From positions 1 to 64,000 of the forward strand of contig NZ_BAOS01000007.1 in NCBI RefSeq assembly GCF_002443295.1: a DNA stretch of 64,000 bases, written 5' to 3'. The notes below the pieces were generated by a model. It worked only from the letters and a program-made list of their open reading frames with translations. It was not told where the DNA came from and did no database searches. The first letter of the stretch is position 1. Each line of letters begins with the position of its first letter. Both the position numbers and the translations under genes were made by a program. Positions 1 through 6,817 of the stretch are shown here, piece by piece. The DNA is from Candidatus Scalindua japonica. GTDB lineage: Bacteria; Planctomycetota; Brocadiia; Brocadiales; Scalinduaceae.

Positions 1-18
1 CTGGAAATTCAAGGTATA

Positions 19-94
19 GACTCTTCGGTCGTTTCTCCCTCAGAATGACATGCTGATCTATTATTCTGAATGAAACAAAGTGGAATGAAGAATC
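19..94. repeat. Imperfect inverted repeat, dispersed-repeat type
   Basis: A left arm (about 19-50, reading toward CAGAATGACA) and a right arm (about 61-94, starting ATTCTGAATGAA and ending GAAGAATC) are imperfect reverse complements. This resembles the TTCTTCG...CAGAATGACA palindromes dispersed through many bacterial genomes. It lies just beyond the stop codon of the isocitrate dehydrogenase gene and holds no ORF. Whether it folds or ends transcription is unknown. Confidence 0.5.
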
Positions 95-110
95 AAATTT
101 TAGAAAACCG

Positions 111-2345
111 TTATTTGAATGCAGCATTTAAGGTAGCACTTGGACGCGTTGCTCTTGCTACTTTCTCAGGGTCAGGATGGTAGTAGCCTCCCAGGTCGAC
201 TTTCTTACCCTGCATATCATTCAACTCCCTTATAATCTGTTCTTCTCCTGATGCCAGCGCTTTTGCAAGTGGACAGAAATATTCCTGAAGTTCGGGATCT
301 TCCTCTTGTTCTGCCAGTGCCTGTGCCCAGTAGAGCGTGAGGTAAAACTGGCTTCCCCTGTTATCCAGTTCACCCACCTTGTTGGATGGTGACTGGTTGT
401 TGATCAGAAGCCTTGCTGTTGCCTGGTCCAATGCCTTTGCTACAATACCGGCCTTCACGTTTTTGCGTGCAGCACTGAGATGCTGGAGTGAGGCGGCAAT
501 AGCCGCAAACTCGCCAACGGAATCCCACCGTAGATGCCCCTCTTCCAGAAACTGTTGTACATGCTTGGGCGCTGAGCCTCCCGCGCCTGTTTCAAACAGG
601 CCGCCGCCATTTAACAGACCAACGATTGAGAGCATTTTGGCACTGGTATTGAGTTCAAGAATGGGAAACAGGTCTGTCAAATAATCACGTAAAACATTTC
701 CCGTAACTGAAATCGTATCTCTACCATCTTTCACACGCTGAAGTGTGTAGCGTATCGCATCAACCGGTGACATAATTTTAATATCCAGATCACCATTTGG
801 ATCAAGATTATCCAGAAAATGATTTACCTTGTCAATAAGTTGCGCATCGTGGGCTCTCTCTTTGTCTAACCAGAAAACAGCCGGTGAACCGGTTATTCTA
901 ACTCTTTTAACCCCCAACTCCACCCAGTTCCTGACCGGCTCGTCCTTCACCCGGCACATACGCCAGACATCGCCTTTTTCAATACTATGTTCGTGTAGTG
1001 TTACACCCTCCGCATCAGCAACGCGAATTACTCCATCCGCAGACACTTTAAATGTTTGATCATGGGAACCATATTCTTCGGCTTTTCCAGCCATAAGACC
1101 GACATTGGCCACACTACCCATAGTCTCCGGGTCAAACGCACCATTTTCTTTACAGAATTTTATTGTTTCATCATAAATAACGGCATAGCTGGAATCAGGG
1201 ATTACAGCCTTAACATCATGTGCTTTTCCGTCTGGCCCCCAGGCTTTTCCACCATCACGAATGATCGGCGGCATAGATGCGTCAATAATTACGTTGCTTG
1301 GAACATGTAGATTCGTTATACCCTTATCTGAATTTACCATATATAGATCAGCTTGTGTATCAATACAGGCCTGTATATCATCTTCAATTTCCTCTCTTTG
1401 TGCTTCCGGTAAATTCTGTATCCTGGCATACACATCACCCAGACCATTATTGGGATTAACACCCAATTCTTCAAAAACAGCCATGTGTTTATCAAACACA
1501 TCTGCAAAAAACACTTCAACTGCCTGTCCAAATATAATCGGATCAGACACCTTCATCATTGTTGCTTTCAGATGTAGAGAGAATAAAACACCCTTCTCTT
1601 TCGCGTCCTCTATTTGTTCAGCAAGAAACTTGCGCAAGTCCTTCCGGCTCATGAATGTAGCATCAACAATCTCTCCTTCCTGCAGCGTTATACTGTCTTT
1701 CAGGACCGTGAGTTGATTGTCTTCACTAAAAAACTCAATTCTGGCATTACCAACAGACAAACCTGAGATAGTAACAGATCTTTCGTTGGAAAAGAAGTCT
1801 CCGTCGTCCATATGGGTAACATGAGTTTTTGAATCTGAACGCCATTCACCCATTTTATGCGGATGTTTCCTGGCAAACTCTTTCACAGCCGCGGGGGGCC
1901 TGCGGTCTGAATTGCCATCTCTCAAAACGGGGTTTACAGCACTTCCCAAAATTTTTTTATATCTTGCCTGAATATCTCTCTGTGCTTCGTTCGAGGGGGC
2001 TTCCGGATAATCCGGTATATCATATCCCTTCTCCTGTAATTCAGAAATAGCAGCTTTTAGCTGCGGTATAGATGCGCTGATATTTGGAAGTTTGATTATA
2101 TTTGCAGTAGGTCTTTTAACCAGCTCACCCAACTCAAACAGAGCATCAGGTTGTTTCTGCTCTGGGGTCAGGCTGTCCGGAAATTTTGCAATAATGCGGC
2201 CTGCCAGTGAAATATCCCTGGTACTTACTGTAACTCCCGCAGCTGTTAAAAAATATTTTACTATAGGAAGAAAGGATGAAGTAGCCAGTGCGGGCGCTTC
2301 ATCAGTAATGGTATAGATAATATCCGGTTGTTCTTGTTCTGACAT
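111..2345 (-). CDS. icd: Monomeric NADP-dependent isocitrate dehydrogenase
   Basis: Oxidatively decarboxylates isocitrate to 2-oxoglutarate, or runs the reverse carboxylation, with NADP(H) in the cytoplasm. The 744-residue product matches the roughly 740 residues of the monomeric IDH family, which is unrelated in length to dimeric IDH. The substrate-binding stretch RDGNSDRR, with the Ser/Asn/Arg residues of this family, lies near residue 140. The ATG at 2345 is preferred over an ATG 22 codons upstream because it begins with the family's usual N-terminus (MSEQ...[10 protein letters not shown]) and has AGGAA seven bases ahead. It lies directly downstream of an ATP-citrate lyase remnant in the same orientation, so the two may once have formed a carbon-metabolism unit. 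Confidence 0.95.
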   Translation of the reverse strand: MSEQEQPDIIYTITDEAPALATSSFLPIVKYFLTAAGVTVSTRDISLAGRIIAKFPDSLTPEQKQPDALFELGELVKRPTANIIKLPNISASIPQLKAAISELQEKGYDIPDYPEAPSNEAQRDIQARYKKILGSAVNPVLRDGNSDRRPPAAVKEFARKHPHKMGEWRSDSKTHVTHMDDGDFFSNERSVTISGLSVGNARIEFFSEDNQLTVLKDSITLQEGEIVDATFMSRKDLRKFLAEQIEDAKEKGVLFSLHLKATMMKVSDPIIFGQAVEVFFADVFDKHMAVFEELGVNPNNGLGDVYARIQNLPEAQREEIEDDIQACIDTQADLYMVNSDKGITNLHVPSNVIIDASMPPIIRDGGKAWGPDGKAHDVKAVIPDSSYAVIYDETIKFCKENGAFDPETMGSVANVGLMAGKAEEYGSHDQTFKVSADGVIRVADAEGVTLHEHSIEKGDVWRMCRVKDEPVRNWVELGVKRVRITGSPAVFWLDKERAHDAQLIDKVNHFLDNLDPNGDLDIKIMSPVDAIRYTLQRVKDGRDTISVTGNVLRDYLTDLFPILELNTSAKMLSIVGLLNGGGLFETGAGGSAPKHVQQFLEEGHLRWDSVGEFAAIAASLQHLSAARKNVKAGIVAKALDQATARLLINNQSPSNKVGELDNRGSQFYLTLYWAQALAEQEEDPELQEYFCPLAKALASGEEQIIRELNDMQGKKVDLGGYYHPDPEKVARATRPSATLNAAFK

Positions 2346-2394
2346 GGTTTTATTCCTAATATTTATTATGTTTTTAAATAAATAACGAAAGATC

Positions 2395-2468
2395 TCCCTT
2401 TCCCCTGACAAAAAACGCCGAGGGCTTTAATCTCCTCATTGGCAAGAAGGGGAAAAGGGGTGGTTATA
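2395..2468. repeat. C/G-tract palindromic repeat (degenerate copy)
   Basis: The stretch ends in AAGAAGGGGAAAAGGGGTGG, which resembles the right arm of the CCCCTCCTT/AAGGAGGGG palindromes found at 20461-20510 and 21157-21204. It separates the icd start from the aclA remnant and appears to cut off the 3' end of that pseudogene. Only one arm is convincing. Confidence 0.4.
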
Positions 2469-3075
2469 ATTTAATACATCGTTCCGTGGAAGTGTTTTAA
2501 ATACCCACTCGTTCAGAAGCTTGACGCGAACATCCGGTTTTGAACACTTTTTATCCTGTGGCCTATTCCCGGTATGTTCTTTTCTTTAACCTTCATCTCA
2601 TCCACGAACGCCCTTGGAGTCAATCCCCTGTCTAAAGAGCTTTTGAAATATTTTGCAGCATCGTCAATAGCACCACCAAATCTTGGGCCGATTGTCAACA
2701 TGCCTGACGCTACTGATGTTGGAAAGTCCTTCCCCGCTCTGGCAGCTACAATCGTAGATTTTTTCAGCGTACTCTTCCAGTGCACTTATTTATTCCATCA
2801 AAGGTCTTAGCAACGTCAGTAAAGTTTACAATTTCACTGCCAATAATAAACACCTTACCCCCTCTACTTTCTCCCTTGACATGAGGTCGAGAAATGTTTT
2901 TGTGTACTCACACGTTTCATCGGTACTTGGGTTACCGTTGTACTCTCCGTAGTTCGCGAGCTCATCTCCGCATCCAAGGTCAACCACCGTAGCTGAACCT
3001 TCCATTTGACAGTTGGCCAATATGTTGTGCTAACAATTTCTTAGCATCGAACTGCCGTATACCTTTTTGTGCCAT
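2469..3075 (-). pseudogene. aclB/aclA: Decayed ATP-citrate lyase (aclB 5' part joined to aclA 3' part)
   Basis: Intact ATP-citrate lyase splits citrate with CoA and ATP into acetyl-CoA and oxaloacetate, the key step of the reductive TCA cycle. Here an ATG at 3075 with a good AGAGAGGAAT ribosome site starts an AclB-like N-terminus ([18 protein letters not shown]). The frame then breaks and jumps to a later AclB segment ([19 protein letters not shown], ending [10 protein letters not shown]). After another frame break ([19 protein letters not shown]) it joins the C-terminal AclA segment (TIVAARAGKDF, then SGMLTIGPRFGGAIDDAAKY, then GIGHRIKSVQ) and, in a third frame, PDVRVKLLNEW. At least three frameshifts and two large deletions are visible, so it cannot be functional. 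The AclB-then-AclA order fits an ancestral aclBA operon. Confidence 0.85.
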
Positions 3076-3180
3076 ACCAATTCCTCTCTGTGTGGGGCCA
3101 GATATCAACTTTCAACAATCAGTTTTACTTTCATTTGCATCTGTCCGTCTTCCTGGTTGAAGCAATTATAAACAGTTGAA

Positions 3181-3564
3181 TCAGTGTCCATAGTTTCCGA
3201 TTCCCACAATCTTTTGCAACATAAGAAAGTGTCTATCTAAAGAGTAAATACTACAACTGTTTTGTCTTGAATTCTGCGCAATAATTAAATCAGGTATTCC
3301 AACCCCACTGATACCGGACTTCAAACATTTTACCTGAAGTTGTATAATCTCCTCCCAATCAATCTTGAGAGGAAATTTCATAATTTCGCTTAATAATTGG
3401 ATAATCTTGTTCTGTCTCTTTACTTTTAAGTATGGAATCAGTTCGGCAATGATAATGTCATTAGTTACAATAAGATTTTCATCTATCAAAATACTCAGCT
3501 CACTGGATTTAATACCACTTCTAAAATAATCTACCCAGATAGATGTATCTACAAGCACCTGCAT
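3181..3564 (-). CDS. vapC: VapC-type PIN-domain ribonuclease toxin
   Basis: Probable Mg-dependent endoribonuclease toxin of a type II toxin-antitoxin pair. The 127-residue protein has the four acidic PIN positions: D6 (VDTSIW), E41 (IAELIP), D92 (GIPDLIIA) and D110 (SLDRHF). Its ATG overlaps the stop codon of the upstream antitoxin (TAATG), so the two are translationally coupled. The length is typical of VapC. The RNA target cannot be read from sequence. Confidence 0.9.
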   Translation of the reverse strand: MQVLVDTSIWVDYFRSGIKSSELSILIDENLIVTNDIIIAELIPYLKVKRQNKIIQLLSEIMKFPLKIDWEEIIQLQVKCLKSGISGVGIPDLIIAQNSRQNSCSIYSLDRHFLMLQKIVGIGNYGH

Positions 3565-3755
3565 TAACGCCCCCTGAGCAGATCCAGATCAATATTCAGA
3601 TCAACTTTTCCTTTGAATTTCTTCAGATCAGAAATTTTTGACTTCCTGATCAATTCTGTGAGTGCAAGGATAATTACATTTGTCTTTGTCTTAACATGAG
3701 CAACTTCCATTGCTTCCTGAACTAATTCTTCCGGTAAATCAAGCGTGGTTCTCAT
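3564..3755 (-). CDS. vapB: VapB-type antitoxin
   Basis: Small antitoxin expected to bind its own promoter and neutralise the PIN toxin encoded directly downstream. It begins MRTTLDLPEELVQEAMEVA and continues with a KTKTNVIILALTELIR helix. This is the ribbon-helix-helix type common in VapB proteins of the 'MRTTLDLPEELL' group. An AGGAG lies just ahead. The ATG at 3755 gives the better spacing (6 bases), and a second ATG directly before it (3758) is possible. The C-terminal half (KKFKGKVDLNIDLDLLRGR) is the presumed toxin-binding tail. Confidence 0.85.
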   Translation of the reverse strand: MRTTLDLPEELVQEAMEVAHVKTKTNVIILALTELIRKSKISDLKKFKGKVDLNIDLDLLRGR

Positions 3756-3848
3756 CATTGTCTCCTTATGCACAATATTACTATTTTATGCATATTTTGT
3801 CTATCGTTTTTTAAGAAACAGAAAACCATATCGACCTTAGTATAACCT

Positions 3849-4316
3849 TTACTGAAACATCAGTTTCTCAATAACTTTTTTGAGTTTCTTCTCAAGTTCT
3901 TTCCTGGGATATGAAGAAGTACTGATGATCCTGGACATATAACGATCACCATCAAGCCCGTCTTTGCCAATCCCGATTCGTTCAACAGTACCATCTCCAG
4001 ATACTACGTGAAATGCCCATAACTGATCAATATTATTTACTCTGTAGTTGAAGACAACAAAGTATTCTGATTCGTCCACGTCTATTGCTTCCCAACCTAC
4101 AGGAGTAAATACCGGCTCTTTCTCCCATAATGCAATTGCATCTCGCGCATTCATTTTTACACCACTGACTTCTTCATCAACCACAATACACGTTAATGCC
4201 AACTCGATGGCATACTCCTCAGGCGAGGCAGCTTCTTGCACAACATCCCTGATACACGCGGTGACGCTTAATAACCCAGCTATTATTACGATGTAAACAC
4301 AATGTTTATTATTCAT
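3849..4316 (-). CDS. Predicted lipoprotein of unknown function
   Basis: A 155-residue protein with a short hydrophobic signal and a lipobox-like SVTAC at residues 17-21, so Cys21 is the likely acylated residue and the protein should sit in the envelope. The rest is soluble and mixed alpha/beta, with no family I recognise. Its ATG overlaps the folK stop codon (ATGA), so it is the last gene of the pterin/folate operon by position. No functional link to folate synthesis is evident. Confidence 0.7.
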   Translation of the reverse strand: MNNKHCVYIVIIAGLLSVTACIRDVVQEAASPEEYAIELALTCIVVDEEVSGVKMNARDAIALWEKEPVFTPVGWEAIDVDESEYFVVFNYRVNNIDQLWAFHVVSGDGTVERIGIGKDGLDGDRYMSRIISTSSYPRKELEKKLKKVIEKLMFQ

Positions 4317-4840
4317 ACGTTAACCACCCTTCTCAGGTTTTCAGTAAATGTCATCTCCGGTATCATATTTTCTTTTGATAGTTTGCTCAATATTTCAGTA
4401 AGCGGAATTTTTGTATCCGGTAAAATCAAATCCGGGTTTAATTCAGAGAGTGGAATGGCAATAAATTCACGCTTGTAAATATCAGGGTCCGGTATGACAA
4501 CATTTTCATCATGTATTACAAGGTCTCCAAAAAGCAGCAGGTCCAGATCTATTGTTCTTGGCGCGTATCTATCAGATTCTCTGTTACGATGCAACTCCTT
4601 TTCTATCGTCCTCAGCACGCGGAATTTCAGTTCCTCTGGAGGAATTGAAGTACTTATCCTCCACACACCATTTAAAAAATCATCCTGATCCGGCCTTAAC
4701 AGCGGCGTGGTCCTATAAAAAACGGAAATCCCTCTTACACATACATGTTTACTTAAGCATGCAAGTGCATCGGGTATATTCCGTTCCGGATCTATATTGC
4801 TGCCAACACCTATAAATACTTCATCCACATTATTGCCCAT
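4313..4840 (-). CDS. folK: 6-hydroxymethyl-7,8-dihydropterin pyrophosphokinase
   Basis: Transfers pyrophosphate from ATP to 6-hydroxymethyl-dihydropterin in folate synthesis. The HPPK signature is clear: GVGSNIDPERNI near the start, YRTTPL and DFLNGVWRI in the middle, and the RYAPRTIDLDLLLFGD metal/ATP motif. The ATG at 4840 gives the usual family start (VFIGVGSN). An in-frame TTG at 4867 is an alternative but weaker. The gene overlaps folB by 11 bases and the downstream lipoprotein gene by 4, so expression is likely coupled. Length, about 175 residues, is normal. Confidence 0.93.
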   Translation of the reverse strand: MGNNVDEVFIGVGSNIDPERNIPDALACLSKHVCVRGISVFYRTTPLLRPDQDDFLNGVWRISTSIPPEELKFRVLRTIEKELHRNRESDRYAPRTIDLDLLLFGDLVIHDENVVIPDPDIYKREFIAIPLSELNPDLILPDTKIPLTEILSKLSKENMIPEMTFTENLRRVVNV

Positions 4841-5216
4841 AGCATTTTCTGGTACGCATAATTTCAACTGCTACAGAACGGGTATATCTTAAAGCACCGG
4901 GCTTATCAACAGTAACATTTACTTTTTGTACTCTCAAATTATCAAGGCAAACTTTTGCAATCTCTTCAGCAAGTCTTTCAATCAATAAAAACTCCGAGCA
5001 TTCTACCAGAGCCAGGATGGTTTTTTTTACCGTTTTATAATCAACCGAATCTCCAAGGCTATCTGTCTGTCCTGCTATCCTGGTATCAGTGAACAAAACA
5101 ACGTTGATAATAACGTCCTGCTTCTCTGTCCGTTCTTCAGGATTAATACCAATTATACAGCGCAATGCAAGGTCACGGATATGAATCTTATCATTGTACT
5201 CTGAGACCTCATTCAT
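4830..5216 (-). CDS. folB: Dihydroneopterin aldolase
   Basis: Cleaves dihydroneopterin to 6-hydroxymethyl-dihydropterin and glycolaldehyde, the step before FolK. The 128-residue product carries the family pattern: KIHIRDLALRCIIGINPEER at the N-terminus, DSVDYKTVKKTI in the middle, LIERLAEEIAKVCL (with the catalytic-helix Glu) and VTVDKPGALRYTRSVAVEI at the end. The ATG at 5216 has an AGGAG seven bases upstream and overlaps the end of the upstream reductase gene by eight bases. It lies in an operon with a PTR1-like reductase and folK. Confidence 0.93.
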   Translation of the reverse strand: MNEVSEYNDKIHIRDLALRCIIGINPEERTEKQDVIINVVLFTDTRIAGQTDSLGDSVDYKTVKKTILALVECSEFLLIERLAEEIAKVCLDNLRVQKVNVTVDKPGALRYTRSVAVEIMRTRKCYGQ

Positions 5217-5964
5217 ATAACTCTCCTTTGAGATTCTGGCCACCGTCTATAAACAGGACTTCCCCTGTAACAAACGTATTTGTTAAAAGAAAAAGTACGG
5301 CATCAGTTATCTCAGACTGTTTACCGGAACGATTAAACAGGTTTCTATGGCTTAGTTTCCGGATATATGATTCGTCCTTTCCGTCCGGAGGTAAAATTAT
5401 ACCGGGAGCAATACCGTTAACCCGAAGTTGAGGTGCAAACTCCACCGCCATCATTTCAGTCATATGGTACAACATATTCTTGCTTATTTGATAGGCAGCA
5501 TGGCCCAGATCATATCGTTTTACACGGCTGTCTAATATATTAATGATGCATCCGTCATGTTTCTGTTTTGCCATATGCTGTGAAAGCCTGAACGGTGCTA
5601 TTGAGTTTACCGTCAATGTATTGCTCAACTCTTTTATCGAAAGTGTTGAAAGCTTTGAAGAAGAGAATATTGACGCATTATTAATCAGAATGTCAACAGT
5701 GCCTATCATATTCCGTATCTCTTCAAAAAAAATATCAACATTATCAATATTGGAAAAATCAGACTTAAATTTCCAGATCTCGACACCGGGTACTTTGATA
5801 TCTGTCAGGGCTTCCTCTACATCATCGTCACTGGAAAAACAATAATGCACAATAACATTTACATGGTTTTGGGCCAATACGCGGGCAATTTCTTTGCCAA
5901 TACGTTTTGCAGCACCGGTAACAAGAGCTGTTTTTCCCTTTAACTCATTATTATTTATATTCAG
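5209..5964 (-). CDS. folM: PTR1/FolM-like pteridine reductase (SDR), probable CTG start
   Basis: Short-chain dehydrogenase that probably reduces dihydro- to tetrahydro-pterin, folate or monapterin with NADPH. The N-terminal motif reads TGAAKRIG, the TGxxxRxG variant typical of pteridine reductases rather than the usual TGxxxGxG. The active-site region has Asp in place of the classical Ser (NILDS), then YQISK, matching the Asp-Tyr-Lys set of PTR1. No ATG, GTG or TTG lies between the upstream stop and the TGAAKRIG motif. A CTG at 5964 has AAGGA at ideal spacing and gives about 251 residues, the usual length. Starting at an internal ATG (5877) would delete the nucleotide-binding loop. Position before folB and folK supports a pterin role. 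Confidence 0.8.
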   Translation of the reverse strand: MNINNNELKGKTALVTGAAKRIGKEIARVLAQNHVNVIVHYCFSSDDDVEEALTDIKVPGVEIWKFKSDFSNIDNVDIFFEEIRNMIGTVDILINNASIFSSSKLSTLSIKELSNTLTVNSIAPFRLSQHMAKQKHDGCIINILDSRVKRYDLGHAAYQISKNMLYHMTEMMAVEFAPQLRVNGIAPGIILPPDGKDESYIRKLSHRNLFNRSGKQSEITDAVLFLLTNTFVTGEVLFIDGGQNLKGELYE

Positions 5965-6129
5965 TTTGTATCCTTAAGTGTAAGGTTTGAAAAAAACAAC
6001 TCTCACCAATTTGAACGGTATCAGTAAAAAAACCCGTCCGGCCTGCTCGATTTTTCCTTCAGGCGTAGAAACGGGTATTACCTATCAGAACTGCAATAAT
6101 ACATTGCGTATTATTATAACATTTGAAAC

Positions 6130-6168
6130 CAAAAAGAAGCAAGTTAGAACAAGGCACTATTGCTTCTT
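6130..6168 (-). terminator. Hairpin downstream of the pseudouridine synthase gene
   Basis: AAGAAGCAA (6134-6142) and TTGCTTCTT (6160-6168) form a perfect 9-bp stem with a 17-base loop. On the minus strand the stem runs into TTTTTGG. It sits 20 bases after the stop of the gene at 6188, as expected for an intrinsic terminator, though the stem is AT-rich. The rest of 5965-6187 shows nothing else I can support except a weak ACCCGT/ACGGGT pairing. Confidence 0.5.
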
Positions 6169-6187
6169 GAGATAATAGTTTATTGTA

Positions 6188-6811
6188 TCAGCGATTTGTT
6201 TTTCGACCTTTTCGTCCTTTTCGTCTTGACAGGGTTGTACCATTTATTAGAGCATTCTCCTCTTCATGTGTAAGGAACCGCCACTGAGATGATGGTATAT
6301 CAAGCTTGACAGTACCTATCTGTGTCCGCTTCAAATCAAGCACCTTCAGAGAATTATGGAATTGCTGGTCTTGAAGAGCTCCGAAAACACGTCGAATATG
6401 CCGGTTCTTCCCTTCTGACAACTCTACTATCAACCGGGTCCTGGGACCTGCATATCCTGAAGTCTTTATTCCCTTGAATCTCAACATACCTATTGGAGTT
6501 TTAACACCATCCAGTGTCTGTTGAAGTTGTTCATTTGTGATTCGTCCACGAATCCACACCTCATAAAACTTTGAAAATTTTCCTGGTTTTGTCAGAAGAT
6601 CACTCAATCCACCTTCACGAGTAAAAAGTAACAAACCTCTCGAATCTCTATCCAGACGGCCTACAGGTATCCACCTGTCTTCAAGTATAAATCTGGGCAG
6701 AATATCATACACTGTTTTTCGACTGTTTTCATCGGATAGCGTAACAATCGCTCCTTTCGGTTTGTGAAACATTATGAGTCTGCGGGGCTTTGATGTGGAA
6801 CGGATATTCAT
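6188..6811 (-). CDS. RsuA/RluB/RluE-family pseudouridine synthase, no S4 domain
   Basis: Isomerises a specific uridine to pseudouridine in rRNA (possibly tRNA). The catalytic motif GRLDRDSRGLLLFT gives Asp54 as the nucleophile, and KNRHIRRVFGAL and DLKRTQIG are the later family motifs. The protein begins directly with the catalytic fold (PRRLIMFHKPKGAIVT) and has no N-terminal S4 RNA-binding domain, as in RluE. A basic tail (SRRKGRKGRKTNR) may substitute in RNA contact. It follows the molybdoenzyme gene by six bases on the same strand. The exact target nucleotide cannot be assigned. Confidence 0.85.
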   Translation of the reverse strand: MNIRSTSKPRRLIMFHKPKGAIVTLSDENSRKTVYDILPRFILEDRWIPVGRLDRDSRGLLLFTREGGLSDLLTKPGKFSKFYEVWIRGRITNEQLQQTLDGVKTPIGMLRFKGIKTSGYAGPRTRLIVELSEGKNRHIRRVFGALQDQQFHNSLKVLDLKRTQIGTVKLDIPSSQWRFLTHEEENALINGTTLSRRKGRKGRKTNR

Positions 6812-6817
6812 TGTAAT

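Noticed and set aside
5987-6175. 62-codon plus-strand frame before the pseudouridine synthase gene
   Set aside because: No ribosome site, and it covers the terminator hairpin of the opposite strand.
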